Position numbers and translations under genes: made by a program
In this document: positions 34,859 through 46,779 of the stretch, in pieces
Layout: each line of letters starts with the position of its first letter
How positions within the stretch are numbered: the stretch's first letter is position 1
The notes under the pieces: model-generated
Told to the model about the DNA's origin: nothing
What the model saw: the letters and a program-made list of their open reading frames with translations, nothing else
The model's database searches: none
Origin: Tribonema minus
Taxonomy: Eukaryota > Sar > Xanthophyceae > Tribonematales > Tribonemataceae
DNA length: 64,000 nucleotides
Assembly: GCA_017506865.1 (NCBI GenBank)
Contig: JAFCMP010000548.1
Coordinates: 62,001-126,000 of the forward strand
Direction: 5' to 3'

Positions 34859-35152
34859 GCGAGCGCGTGCAGCAGCGGCGTGGCAGCTCCTCCTCTGTTG
34901 TGTGTCGCTTCCGACGCGCTGCGTATGGTGTACTGCCTTGCGTTCTTTGTGACGCGCGGAGCTGGTGCGCCTCACGTTGCGCGACGCAATGCGTAACCTA
35001 GGCACATGCGCGCGCGCTCCATACCATCGCTGAGCAGTGCTGTCGGCGCGCCGCATGCGAGGGCCGCGCGACGAGACGAAGCTGCGTTGATGTCAACTCC
35101 GCGTTGACGCCACATCATCATTGACGTGTGATTGTGTGTGCAAGCCTCGGCG

Positions 35153-35205
35153 TTGACCCTAGCCCTACCCCCAACCCTAGGCTAACCCTAACCCTACCGC
35201 TAACC
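35153..35205 (-). repeat. Short CCCTAA-type telomere-like tract
   Basis: Several CCCTAA/CCCTAC units in the orientation opposite to the 31.7-kb tract. Interstitial. Confidence 0.7.
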
Positions 35206-35209
35206 CTCC

Positions 35210-36500
35210 TGTACCCCCGCGCCAACTTGTGGGACCTCAAGTCACTTGACGTTTGCCCTGTTGCTTCGGGCGCGCACGGGCACGGTGCTGGTCGCGAATG
35301 CAGCACAACGCTGCCTGTAATTCAACTCGGCTGACAACTCTCTGCGCGCACGCGCGCTGTAAAGAATTGGTGACACGTTGTCTATGCATTTTCAGTCTTA
35401 GCGCGGTGTTTGACATGGGGATGTTGTGGCACTTCTCGGTCATACCTTCCATGTACGCTTTGACATGCGCAGCTCAATGGATCATGAGCGGGCGATACGT
35501 TTTTGCGAGCTGTGCCAGTCATGTCAGTACTGAATTGGCAACTTTGTTACCGCTCAAATTGCCTAAGAATGTGCAGTGCTCAACACTGTTATTAATTCAT
35601 GTTGCTGGCGCGCTGAGCAATGCTCAGCGTTGAAGTTCAGCTTCAGCTTTGTACTGTGCGATCGTGTGCTGCCGGTTACAGCCAGTGATCACAAACATTA
35701 CCATCATCGCTCACATTCGAAGTAGCGTGCTCTTTTCAATGTGGTGCACAGGATGCGCAACGCTCACCTGCACTTTGGCTGCCGCTGCGCTGCTGCACAG
35801 GTATTCTTCTAAACCCTACCGACGAGACAAGGTGAAGTTTCCCAGGGCCTTGGAAATTCTTCTGCGCGTGTGCCTCGAGATGGTGGTCAACCTTGAAACA
35901 GGCGAGTGGTGTTTGTTCCGGGCAACCAGTTTACCCGTGGTTCTAATCAAATCCACGAGCTTCCTGAGGTTGTGTCACGACGAGACAAAATTTGACGATG
36001 AATAACATGGCCTGCGACGAGCTGGAGATCTGGACTGAAAAATAGTACCTGGAGGCATTGCAACATTTGCGCAAGTGCTGGCATTGCGGCATCTGCGCGA
36101 TTTGAATTTGCTGAAGTCTGTCGTCTGGGAACTCAAAAACTCTGACTCGCTTGGGAACACGGTGCGACAGTCCCCTTGGCAAAAAGTGCCTCAAAGTACA
36201 ACAACACTCAGAGAACTGATGGTGCAGCAAATGGCCGAAAACTGGCGGTGCAGAAGTGGTAAGATGGCGGCAGGTGGACCCTGTACGAAAACCTCCAGCA
36301 GGCGGTGCGCATCTGACTGGGGGCAACATACGATTTGGGCAGCTGGACTCTGTACTAAGTAGAACCTGCAGCAGCCGTTGCGCATTTGGCTTCAACTGTC
36401 TACGAGACGTCGAGCAACTTGAACACAGCGGCACAGATGCGGTCGTGCAGCATTGCTCAGGGGCAGGACCTCACACTGAGCACACTAGAGTTCAGATCTT
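35210..36500. other. No intact gene
   Basis: Holds the third copy of the exon-like block (about 35810-35906) and unrecognised diverged sequence. No motif-bearing frame. Confidence 0.4.
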
Positions 36501-36504
36501 GTGG

Positions 36505-36870
36505 TTACGGCTAGACGGCGGGGTCAGCGTAGGTTGGGGTTGGGATGAGGTTTGAGGTTCAGTTTGAAGTTTGGACTAAGACTAGGGTTAGGGTTATGAT
36601 TAGGGTCACGGGGAAAGGTAAGGATTGAATGTCGGGTTAGGTTTAGGATTAGGGTTAGGACTAAGGTTTGGTTTGAAGATGGGACTAGCGCTGGGTTATG
36701 ATTAGGGTAAGGGGTAAGGTCAGAGTTGACTGTAGGGTTATAATTAGGGCCAGGGTTAGGGTTAGGGTTAGGGTGAGAGTTGGGATTAGGGTTAGGACTA
36801 GGGTTCGGGTAGGATTTATAGTTAGGGTTGGGGGAAGGGTAAGGGTCAGGAGTACGCTCAAGGTAGGATC
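36505..36870 (+). repeat. Long degenerate TTAGGG-type tract
   Basis: About 360 bp dominated by GGGTTA, AGGGTT and variants, with perfect TTAGGG runs near 36750-36772. Too degenerate and too internal to be a telomere. Confidence 0.85.
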
Positions 36871-36879
36871 GTATGCTTT

Positions 36880-37480
36880 TTGTGGGCCTTTCTGAGGCAG
36901 TCAAGCCTCTGCTCGTTGACACCAAATAATCACTATTCTCATTGGCAACGCTGAGTTATTCTCAATGTGTGGACCATCTTTCTGCTGAAGAGATTTCATT
37001 AAGAACACTCGAAGCAAGTGCAGTGTGCTTCAATTCAGCCATGGGAATTTGTCCAGGTGAGTTACACATAAAGAGTAGCAGTATGGCGATGCTTTTAAGG
37101 TAAGTTATTGCAGGAGAATGGCAGCAGTCCACACTTCTCATCAGCCAAACCTGGGCTGTACAACGGCTCGAAAGCTCCATGACCAGATCCACACAATAAT
37201 CACCAGATTCACTCAAGAATCGTGACTACAATTTACACAGTAACAGAACAGATCAGTTGAGCAAGAATATCCACATTACAACAAATACTTCAAGATAGCG
37301 CAGTGCGAGCGGGCAAAAGTTTGATTCGCAAACCGCACCTAGGTCTATCAATAGTGACTCGACAACGTCCTGTATGTAGCACCAGCGAGGGCTCAGGCGC
37401 TTGCTCATGGAATGGCATGGGCTCAGTGCAGCATGTATGTGCACCGCTGGCGCTCTGAGCAACGGGACGTGCGCGCGGCA
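36880..37480. other. No gene recognised
   Basis: AT-richer unique-looking sequence between a telomere-like tract and a minisatellite. Nothing supportable. Confidence 0.4.
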
Positions 37481-37489
37481 AAAGCAGAG

Positions 37490-38330
37490 CACAGGAGCGC
37501 GTGACGCCTGTCGCAACAGAGCACCCCCGCAAGTATCACAGGCGCCGCCGATGTAGAAATGCAGGCTTAAGGGACGTGCCTGCGGGGACAGAGTGTCCAC
37601 CTACGTATTGGGTGCGCCGCCAAAGCAACTTTCAGGTACGCGTGACGACTACCGGAAGAGAGCGTCAGCTCACTGCACAGGAGTACCACCAGAGTAGAGT
37701 GAAGGTGCGTGTGACACGCCTGTCGGAGCAGAGCGGCCAATGTAGAAACTACGTACGGTGCTGGAGAAGTGTGCGTCCCCATACATTGTGTACAAGTCCA
37801 ACGCAAACGCGCGGCACGTGGCAGCCGGAACAGAGCGCAAATGTACGCAACAGGCCGGACGCAAAGTATAGCTTGCAGGCGCGCGTGTGACGCACTTGCC
37901 GGAGAGGAGCCGGAACACTCGAGCACGCGTATTGTGTGCGCACCGCCAGAGTATCATGCCGGCGCGTGTAACATGCACGCTGGAATTGAGCGCACGACAA
38001 TGAATCGCGCATGGCGCGTGCCGTCAAAGGGGATTGCAGGCAAGTCACGCGTTTACGGGGTAAGATTACATGTGCCTGTAACACACTCACCGCCAGTAGA
38101 ATGCATACGAGTGCGACGCGCCTGGGGGCGCACAGCGCACGCATACATATCGAGTGCACCGCTGAAGTATGATGCAGATGTGATGCGGGCGCGTGGCGCC
38201 GGTGCGTGTGTTGCACGTGCGCCCAGCTAGAATGTGGTGTACTTGCCGGAGAAGAGCGCCTATGCAGGTACATATAGCGGTGTGTCAATGGAGAATGCAG
38301 GCGCGCATGCCGCCAAACAACAAGGCAGGC
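37490..38330. repeat. Degenerate GC-rich minisatellite, second locus
   Basis: Irregular repeats of 'gtgacacgcctgtcggagca' type words, 'gccgccaa' and 'gtagaa', like those at 33.9-34.2 kb. Diverged, period roughly 55-65 bp. Confidence 0.5.
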
Positions 38331-38344
38331 GTGCCTGATCCGCC

Positions 38345-38480
38345 TGCTGGGTCACAATTAGGGTTGAAGTTGGATGTTTAGGTCTAGGGTTTGATGAGGC
38401 TTAGGTTTGAAGTTAGGGTTAGGGTTGATTTCATGGGGTTAGATTTTGGGTGAGGGTTATGGTCACGGTTAGGGTTGGAG
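38345..38480 (+). repeat. TTAGGG-like tract abutting satellite array 1
   Basis: Degenerate GGTTAGGGTT units immediately precede the first 110-bp satellite array. Confidence 0.75.
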
Positions 38481-38579
38481 CAGGCGGGCATGCACACGTT
38501 GCGTGCGCGAGATAAGTTGAACGCAGGCGCTTGCCCCAGTGCGGCGTAGGGACGTGTAATGCGCTTGGCATTGAGCAGA

Positions 38580-39245
38580 GCGCAGGTGCGTGTAGTGTGT
38601 CCAGCTGCCGCTGCCTCTGCACGAGGGGACATAGCGGCGATTAGCGCAGCACCACAAATGGATGCTACTTGTATGTTGAAAACGCAAGTACTAACTCGAG
38701 GTGTTGGCGTGTCCCTGCCGCTGCCTCTGCGCGAGGGGACATAGCGGCGATTAGCGCAGCACCACACATAGATGCTACTTCTACGTTGAAGTTGCAAGTA
38801 CTAACTCGGGGTGTTGGCGTGTCCCTGCCGCTGCCTCTGCGCGAGGGGACATAGCGGCGGTTAGCGCAGCACCACAAATAGATGCTACTTCTATGTTGAA
38901 GTTGCAAGTACTAACTCGAGGTGTTGGCGTGTCCCTGCCGCTGCCTCTGCGCGAGGGGACATAGCGGCGATTAGCGCAGCACTACAAATAGATGCTACTT
39001 CTATGTTGAAGTTGCAAGTACTAACTCGAGGTGTTGGCGTGTCCCTGCCGCTGCCTCTGCGCGAGGGGACATAGCGGCGGTTAGCGCAGCACCACAAATA
39101 GATGCTTCTTCTATGCTGAAGTCAAGACAGTACTGACAAGAGGTGATGGCGTGACCCTGCCGCTGCCTTTTGCGCGAGGGGGAGCAGCCGGCGATTAGCG
39201 CAGCGCCACACATAGATGCCTTGTTGCAGAGAAGTTGAAGTCATA
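38580..39245 (+). repeat. Satellite array 1 (mostly 110-bp type B units)
   Basis: About six units. Starts of 'gtgttggcgt' at 38701, 38811, 38921 and 39031 give an exact 110-bp period; the last unit is the 117-bp type A variant. Common core: 'ccctgccgctgcct', 'gcgcgagggg' and 'attagcgcagcaccaca'. Confidence 0.92.
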
Positions 39246-39267
39246 AGTACTGATGAATAGAGGTGAA

Positions 39268-39305
39268 ATTCAGGGTTAGGTAACCCTAACCCTAACCCTG
39301 ACCCT
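39268..39305. repeat. Head-to-head TTAGGG/CCCTAA junction
   Basis: CAGGGTTAGG runs directly into TAACCCTAACCCTAACCC, so G-rich repeats meet C-rich repeats in a small palindrome beside satellite array 1. Confidence 0.75.
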
Positions 39306-39309
39306 TGTG

Positions 39310-39905
39310 CTGATGCTCTAAAGTGCTTGCGCAGCATCGATTCTGTGCGCTTCACATCGCATCTCGCCATCCAGCCCACAGCTAGTTCAGCTGGAATCTG
39401 GCCCTGCCTGGCAGGCGCTCTGCCCAACTGGCTTGCGACAAATCCATAACTCTGGTCTACTATGACTGATGTCTTTGGATGCAATGCGAACATTTTGGTG
39501 GCTGGTCCAGTGGGTGTGCGGCAGACTTGAGGCACGTGATGTGTGACCGAGCAGCCGCCATTTTGTCAACCTGTTGTACATGTGATGCCATTTTGGAGCT
39601 CCCTGCGGCAGTGGGGGTGACGCCTTTGAAACAAATCCCAAATTGCCAATCAGGAGCCACCATTGTAAAAACTTTGTGCATAGGATGCCAGAATGGAGCC
39701 AACTGTTCCAGTGGATGCACCAACGCTTGAGCACACTATGCGTCAACCAGGAGTAATCACTGTGATGGACGGCCGTGCCTTAATGCCAGCATGAAGCTGA
39801 CTGTTGCAATGGTGCGACAGCGTATAGCCTAGGAGCTGAGGGAACTGTAACGTTTGGAGCCACAACTCCAGCATTTAAAGCAGCGCTGTGAGCCTGGGGC
39901 GATCT
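39310..39905. other. Diverged start of the higher-order repeat region; no gene
   Basis: Contains words shared with later blocks ('caggagccacc', 'gccattttg'), with no intact frame. Confidence 0.35.
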
Positions 39906-39941
39906 CGCGTTAAGTGCGCAAGATGTCGCCACCTTATAGGA

Positions 39942-40440
39942 GCAGCCGCTGACACGACAAATGACGAATGTGACGTCCCTACACTGCTTAAGGGTAATCA
40001 ATCCAACACGCGTCACAAGCCCTCTGGCATTCTATTGACTCACTGGCACGCAACGCTGGACAATCAAGTTGAAGTGAAAACGCGGTGCTCGGACACAAAC
40101 GCGCATGCTGCTGATGCAAGCAAGGAGCAGGGATCTGAGCACTGACACCAACCCCTTCCTCTGGAGCGCCACCTCTTGAACTTGAAATTGGATACGTATG
40201 TCGCTCACCTCACAGGAGCAGCTGCTGACACGACAAATGACGAGTGTGACGTCCCTACACTGCTTAAGGGTAATCAATCCAACACGCGTCACAAGCCCTC
40301 TGGCATTCTATTGACTCACTGGCACGCAACGCTGGACAATCAAGTTGAAGTGAAAACGCGGTGCTCGGACACAAACGCGCATGCTGCTGATGCAAGCAAG
40401 GAGCAGGGATCTGAGCACTGACACCAACCCCTTTCTCTGG
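39942..40440. repeat. Direct duplication with 276-bp offset
   Basis: The segment beginning 'gctgacacgacaaatgacga' at about 39948 recurs at about 40224 with only a few differences over more than 210 bp. Both copies hold a frame reading LTHWHATLDNQVEVKTRCSD and then NAHAADA. The near identity implies a recent event in otherwise old repeats. Confidence 0.85.
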
Positions 40441-41269
40441 CGCGCCACCTCTTGAACTCGAAGTTGGATCTGTGCACCTGCTTCTTCGTCAATGGTCACT
40501 GGCGTAGTGCATGCGGCACTGTATGAAGTACTGTTGAGAAGTACAAACTTGGAGGGCCGGGTACATGAAAATCTACAATTTTGCAGGGTCAGGTAAGTGC
40601 GTATCTGGAAAACTACCGTCACGGGTGCCCATTGCTCATATTGAAATTTTTACTCAACTTCAGCAGGAGCACTGCCTTCCGTCACGGGACCTCCTTGCCT
40701 GTACTTAGGGGCACGAGCCGTGGCTTCGTGTGACGCACCTTGGGCTAGGCTTAAACGCCGTCAGGTGGACACCTGGGGCAAGTCACAATGGATTTGTGCT
40801 GCAGTCAATCAAGTACTGCGACCTTGTGTGTGTTCAGTATTCAATGGATTTGGGGTTTCTCAAGAATCAATATTCAGACTTAGGGTAACCTTCAAACCTA
40901 GGGTTAGCTCAAGGATGGGATCAAATAGAATGTTTGGCAGCTAGGGTTGCGCCTGGAATAGCAGCAGCCCCTCACCGCTCACCAGAGGAGAGCTGAAGCT
41001 TTGCTGCTGTAGACGTGCAGGGCATGTATCTATGTGTATGCAAGGGTAGGCATGTATTGCTCAGAACAGGTGTGTATCAGTTGTGCCGCATTCTGCAGCT
41101 GAGTGTCTCCGCTGTCCAATCTTTGTCGGGTTGAGGTACACGCACGACTCCTGCATAATTGCACAAGGCACACTTCAAGGGAACCATCACAATTTGCTAA
41201 TCAGATGGCCCAGCCATCATGCTTATCTAAAATGTTGATTCCAGCTCCAAGGCACAAGAAGTACTTGCG

Positions 41270-42060
41270 CTGTCATGCAGCCTACAGGTATGTGGTGCTA
41301 ATCAGGGGGAAGAGCTGGGACCTATATTCTAAGTTAGCCAAACAGAAGCAGGAAGAGATTCATCCCTTAGGCCAGCTACTGGTGATGGTGCTGCTGAGTG
41401 GCATGTCCGCATGCATTCCTCTTCAGCTGCAATGGCTTGCTATGAACAAGATGTGAATCCCTGCAACCGTCACCTGTTGCTAGGAGGGACCTCCATATCA
41501 TAGGTTATATGCTGAGTAAGCCAAACAGGAGCAGGAAGCGACTCATTCCTTAGGCTAGCTGCTGGTGATGGTGCTGCTGAGCTATGTCATGTGATCCGCA
41601 TGCATCCCTCTGTCAGCTGCAATGGTTCGCTATGAATAAGATGTGAATCCCTGCAACCGTCACCTGTTGCTAGGAGGGACCTCCATGTCATAGGTTATAT
41701 GCTGAGTAAGCCAAACAGGAGCAGGAAGCGACTCATTCCTTAGGCTAGCTGCAGGTGATGGTGCTGCTGAGCTATGTCATGTGATCCGCATGCATCCCTC
41801 TGTCAGCTGCAATGGTTTGCTATGAATAAGATGTGAACCCCTGCAGCCGTCACCTGTTGCTAGGAGGGACCTCCACATCATAAGTTGTATGCTGCGTAAA
41901 CAAACTGGAGCAGGAAGCGACTCATCCCTTAAACCAAACAGAAGCAGAAATCGACTCATTCCTTAGCCTATTTATGGTGATGGTGCTGCTGAGCTATGTC
42001 ATGTCATATCATATGCGTTCCCCTGCAGCCGTCACCTTTGCTAGGAGGGACCTCTATATA
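41270..42060. repeat. 190-bp tandem repeat, about four units
   Basis: 'atgtgaatcc' starts at 41451, 41641 and (atgtgaaccc) 41831, an exact 190-bp period, with a more diverged fourth unit to about 42060. Each unit has 'tgctaggagggacctccat', 'aagccaaacaggagcaggaa' and 'gatggtgctgctgagc'. Confidence 0.9.
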
Positions 42061-43069
42061 TAGAAGTATGCTAATGCGGCACACCCCTTGTGCCCATGCA
42101 CGGTTCACAAGAGCAGTGCTGCATTTACAGTGGCACACGTGACAACATCAATCTATTGTATACTTTGGCGAACAATGTACTACTATGCCTCTGATCTGGC
42201 CACTGGTACGCAGTCCGACGTAGCGAAGTTGGACGAGCCTCAGGTATGCTGATGGTGATGAAGCTGCCATGCGGACACAAGATGGCGCAGTGTCAGCTGA
42301 CATTGGCTACTGAACTTCAGTCCTCCAAGGCACTGGGCCTACTGGCTTGTGACTGCGCCAACACATTGGCTTTGCTATGACTCTGTACGTACAATACCAG
42401 CATGAAGCTAACTGTCGCAGTAGGTGAAATGGAGCTCAAGAATTGCGACCCGTGACCCAGGAGCCACCGTCACTGTGAGCGTTGCACCAATGCTGTGGCC
42501 ATTGGCAAGATGTGCATTGAGTGCATATGGCGCAGCCATCTCAGTGACATGCGAGCAAATGTTGACAAGACAACGTTTCGAGACGAGCGTGGTGTCAGTT
42601 CACTGCTGAAGGTTGGTGGTCATCTTGTCACTAAGCACAAGCCTCTGGCATGGAGTTGACTTACTTGCATGGGGGCATGGATATAGGTTGAGTTCAAGCA
42701 CCCCAGTGGCTCTTCTGCAACTGCTCTACAGTGGCAAATACCTGCAGACATTGAATCTGAACACTGGCATCACTCCCTGAGGAGCGTCACCAGCAGTCAA
42801 CAGCGCTTACCTCAGCAGCCAACTTGTTGAAGTTGAACTTGAATTTGTGCGCCCGACCTTGTTGTTCATGGTCATCTCTTGTGGTCCGCGTTGCCATCGC
42901 TGCTGATGCAAGGGGTTGAATGGGCTGGGCCAGTGACTTACTTCACTGTGACGTGTACATGATGAACTCTACTTAGTGGCGGGACATTGTGCTGGCGTTG
43001 CAAAGTTGCTGCCGCCGTGTGCTGTGCTTCCTGGCCTTCATTGGGCTATCTGCCAGGAGCTCGGTGTGT

Positions 43070-43171
43070 TGAATGTGACAGTGGACAGTGCTCAACACGC
43101 ACTCTATCGCGCCGGGAGGGGTGAGCGGTGTCGCTTGCCTCCGTAGAGCACTGCTGCAAGGGGAAAGCACG
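43070..43171 (+). pseudogene. Exon-like block 'VTVDSAQHA', copy I (frameshifted)
   Basis: Starts VTVDSAQHA, then loses frame relative to intact copies because of a small deletion. It ends at AGCACG|GTGAGTGCGC. The copies ending at 50366 and 61944 stay open (VTVDSAQHAVIAPGGVSGVA then RLRRALLQGEST), while the copy ending at 57466 has lost most of the block. No family recognised. Confidence 0.45.
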
Positions 43172-43485
43172 GTGAGTGCGCACGCGGTCATTGTCAGCAT
43201 GCATGTCCCGCTTTCTTTAAAATGCGTTGAAGCGCAGATGCCTCTGTAATTTGCCACCAATCACTGGCAGGGTGGCATAGTCTTGTGATCCGGTACCCCT
43301 AGCCATGCTATCAGGAACCTCCTGTGCATGCTTGTTGCACAGCAATGTCTCTGATAATCATGAGGTATGTGCCCTAACATAGCACATATGCCGCGCTGAC
43401 TGATGTTGCTGTCATACAACGGGCCTTTCAGTAAGTAATGTGTTGTCGTGTGCTGACATGTTTTTATGATCTTTCTCTGCTTCAG

Positions 43486-43587
43486 GTGCGCCAGCTGGAA
43501 CTGCAACGGCACTGGAACCCCTGTGCTGGCACCCCCTTACTGGCGCTTCCGCATTGGCACCACCGCAAGGCGCTCACAATGACAAAG
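43486..43587 (+). pseudogene. Exon-like block with conserved splice sites, copy I
   Basis: Pyrimidine tract and TTCAG precede it; it ends ACAAAG|GCAAGTTTT, a GC-AG type donor. The homologues are 50688-50789, 57777-57884 and 62240-62343. In the shared frame they read Pro/Thr/Ser-rich sequence (APPETSTALAPLRWHPLTGT-like). Lengths of 102, 102 and 108 keep frame; 104 does not. Confidence 0.5.
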
Positions 43588-43724
43588 GCAAGTTTTCTTG
43601 AATGAGTTCCTTATGACTTCATACTCTTTGCTTGAGAAAAACATCACATTGTTCGCTGGCAAAGTCTGTACTTGGAGGCTCTGGAGGTTTCCCAATTTGG
43701 GTGGTTAATGCAAGGTGCACATGT

Positions 43725-44285
43725 CGGCATGGTCAGGTAAGTGCATACCAGCTAGCGCTCACCTGTTGAGATGAACATACTGAACTTCAATCGTGAATTA
43801 AAGTGTAGGCGGCGAACTGGTCAGGTGAGTGCATGTCAGTTGTACACATACTTCGAAGTACTTCAAGAAGTACTCTAATACTTCTACTCTGAAGTTGAAG
43901 CATGTCATTGTGAGTTGGTGTAGGTGTCTTCATGGTCAGGTAAGTGCATACCAGCTAGCCCTTACCTCTAAAGGTGCCAACAAAACTTCAATGTGAGATT
44001 TGAAGCGGATATGTGAATAAAGTCAGGTAAGTGTATACCACTTGACAGCGCGTCCAGCTCAGCAGCCCTTCTGGAGTTGACATGGTCAGGTGAGTGCATG
44101 TCAGCTGTACACTACTTGAACATTTGAAGTCGATGCATGTCCTTTTCAAGCGGTGTAGGTGTCTAAATGATCCGGTGAGTCCCTATTTAGTTAGCCCTCA
44201 CCTTAGAGGTGCAAACAATATTTCAGTGTGTGATTTGAAGGGGACGTGTCTTTCATAGCAGGTAACTGCATAACAGCAGAGAAGT
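43725..44285. repeat. Splice-donor palindrome repeats, cluster 1
   Basis: Roughly 90-bp degenerate units, each with 'ggtcaggtaagtgcatacca' or 'ggtcaggtgagtgcatgtca', usually followed by 'gctagc..tcacctg'. CAGGTAAGTGC pairs with GCGCTCACCTG, so each unit holds a donor-like sequence on both strands. Other clusters are at about 50930-51300, 58020-58745, 60170-60560 and 62475-63500. Confidence 0.8.
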
Positions 44286-45920
44286 TGAAAGCGGAGAAGT
44301 TGAAGTCAACAGTACTGACTAGAGGTGATGGCGTGACCCTGCCGCTGCCTTTTGCGCGAGGGGGAGCAGCCGGCGATTAGCGCAGCACCACACATAGATG
44401 CCTTGTTGCAGAGAAGTTGAAGTCAACAGTACTGACTAGAGGTGATGGCGTGACCCTGCCGCTGCCTTTTGCGCGAGGGGGAGCAGCCGGCGATTGGCGC
44501 AGCACCACACATAGATGCCTTGTTGCAGAGAAGTTGAAGTCAACAGTACTGACTAGAGGTGATGGCGTGACCCTGCCGCTGCCTTTTGCGCGAGGGGGCG
44601 CAGCCGGCGATTGGCGCAGCACCACACATAGATGCCTTGTTGCAGAGAAGTTGAAGTCAACAGTACTGACTAGAGGTGATGGCGTGACCCTGCCGCTGCC
44701 TTTTGCGCGAGGGGGAGCAGCCGGCGATTAGCGCAGCACCACAAGAAGATGCCTTGTTGCAGAGAAGTTGAAGTCGAGAGTACTACTTAACTCGAGGTGT
44801 TGGCGTGTCCCTGCCGCTGCCTCTGCGCGAAGGGACATAGCGGCGATTAGCGCAGCACCACACATAGATGCTACTTCTTTGTTGAAGTTGCAAGTACTGA
44901 CTCGAGGTGTTGGCGTGTCCCTGCCGCTGCCTCTGCGCGATGGGACATAGCGGCGATTAGCGCAGCACCACAAATAGATGCCTCTGTTGCAGACAAGTTG
45001 AAGTCAACAGTACTGACTAGAGGTGATGGCGTGACCTGCCGCTGCCGTTTGCGCGAGGGGGAGCAGCCGGCGATTAGTGCAGCACCGCAAATAGATGCTA
45101 TGTTGAAGTCGCAAGTACTCACTTGAGGTGTTGGCGTGTCCCTGCCGCTGCCTCTGCGTGAGGGGACATAACGGCGATTAGCGCAGCACCAAAAATAGAT
45201 GCCTTGTTGCAGACAAGTTGAAGTCAACAGTACTGACTAGAGGTGATGGCGTGACCCTGCCGCAGCCTTTTGCGCGAGGGGGAGCAGCCGGCGGTTAGCG
45301 CAGCACCACAAATAGATGCCTTCTTGCGGACAAGTTGAAGTCAACAGTACTGACTAGAGGTGATGGCGTGACCCTGCCGCTGCCTTTTGCGCGAGGGGGA
45401 GCAGCCGGCAATTAGCGCAGCACCACAAGAAGATGCCTTGTTGCAGAGAAGTTGAAGTCGAGAGTACTCTTAAATCGAGGTGTTGGCGTGTCCCTGCCGC
45501 TGCCTCTGCGCGAGGGGACATAGCGGCGATTAGCGCAGCACCACACATAGATTCTACTTCTTTGTTGAAGTTGCAAGTACTAACTCGAGGTGTTGGCGTG
45601 TCCCTGCCGCTGCCTCTGCGCGAGGGGACATAGCGGCGATTAGCGCAGCACCACAAGTAGATGCCTCTGTTGCAGACAAGTTGAAGTCAACAGTACTGAC
45701 TAGAGGTGATGGCGTGACCCTGCCGCTGCCGTTTGCGCCAGGGGGAGCAGCCGGCGATTAGCGCAGCACCACAAATAGATGCTATGTTGAAGTTGCAAGT
45801 ACTGACTTGAGGTGATGGCGTGACCTTGCCGCTGCCTTTTGCGCGAGGGGGAGCAGCTGGCGATTAGCGCAGCATCACACATAGAAGCCTTGTTGCAGAG
45901 AAGTTGAAGTCAACAAAACT
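44285..45920 (+). repeat. Satellite array 2 (mixed 117-bp type A and 110-bp type B)
   Basis: About 14 units. Type A carries 'aggtgatggcgtgaccctg' and 'gagggggagcagccggcgat'; type B carries 'aggtgttggcgtgtccctg' and 'gaggggacatagcggcgat'. The two are interspersed (A runs, then B pairs, then A), showing unequal exchange between variants. Confidence 0.92.
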
Positions 45921-45924
45921 GACT

Positions 45925-46010
45925 TAGGGTCAATGTTCACTTGTGTTTGCCAAGGGCTAGGGTGAATTTAGGGTAAGGACTGGGGTTAGGTGTAGGGTTG
46001 GGTTAAGATT
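45925..46010 (+). repeat. TTAGGG-like tail after satellite array 2
   Basis: 'cttagggtcaatgttcactt', then GGGTTAGGTGTAGGGTTGGGTT. The same tail follows arrays 3 (52390-52475) and 4 (60058-60135). Confidence 0.8.
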
Positions 46011-46575
46011 GAGCACGCCACTGGCACTACTCAGAACGAAAGTTGGGCTGAAGTACGACAGTGGAAAAGGTAGCGCAGGCGCTGCAACGAGGTGCTTGTG
46101 CAGACACCAGTTGTAATCAAGGCAGAGCTTCAATGGCGCATTGACTGCTGATGTAGGCTGCTGAAGTTCAGTGCTATGTGGAAAGCCTTGTGACCATCTG
46201 GTTGGTGGCAACATGATGACTGTGATTGGGAGTGACTAACGCCAGTGCGTGCAATGTCAGCGTGAGGCTAACTCTTGCAGTGTGTATGAATGACAGAGCT
46301 TGAATGTTGTGACCCAGGAGCCACCAGCGCTGCGAGCATCGCACCACCGCTGTGGGCTTTGAGCAGATGTCCATTGAGTTCGTACGGGCAGCCATATTAG
46401 TGATGCGCTGCGCCATAGCACGTGAGCAAACGTTGACAAGACAACGTTACAAGAGGAGCATGGCATCACTTCACTGCAGAAGATTGGTGGTCATCTTCAA
46501 GTCCAAGTTGGCACTAACCACAAGCCTCTGATATGGAGTTGACTCACTGGCACGGGGGCATGGATACTGGTAGAG

Positions 46576-46779
46576 TTGAAGTACCCCAATGGCTGGTCCA
46601 CAGTGGCAGTACCTGGAGGAAGTGGATCTGAATACTGGCTCACTCTCTGTGGACCGTCACCAGCACTCAATGGCGCTCAGCTCAGCAGCCGGCCTGTTGA
46701 AGTTGCACTTGAGTTTGGGCGCCTAACTTCAAGTGCCATTCATGGTCATCTCTGGTCATCCAAGCGTCATCATTGCTGA
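46576..46779 (+). pseudogene. Conserved 67-codon open block (KYPNGWSTVA), copy II
   Basis: Reads KYPNGWSTVAVPGGSGSEYW and continues open to a TGA. The copy at 52975-53178 has the same length and only a few substitutions. Diverged relatives occur near 42.7, 57.0 and 61.5 kb. Just upstream, in the same frame, the blocks read GTNHKPLIWS or GTDHKPLV before a stop, faintly like the TDHKPL motif of retrotransposon RNase H. Confidence 0.4.

Larger units (their letters stand above)
42200..45925. repeat. Higher-order repeat copy I
   Basis: Order of blocks: 'caggagccaccgtc' block (42460), 'aaggttggtggtcatcttg' block (42608), exon-like block ending at donor 43171, exon-like block 43486-43587, splice-donor palindrome cluster (43730-44280), 110/117-bp satellite array, TTAGGG-like tail. 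The same order recurs downstream. Confidence 0.75.

Noticed and set aside
31749..36870. Telomere-like tracts as a chromosome end
   Set aside because: The tracts are degenerate, occur on both strands and are followed by tens of kilobases of other sequence.
36524..36925. Frame encoding Pro-Asn repeats (NPNPNPN)
   Set aside because: It is the translation of the CCCTAA strand of a telomere-like tract.
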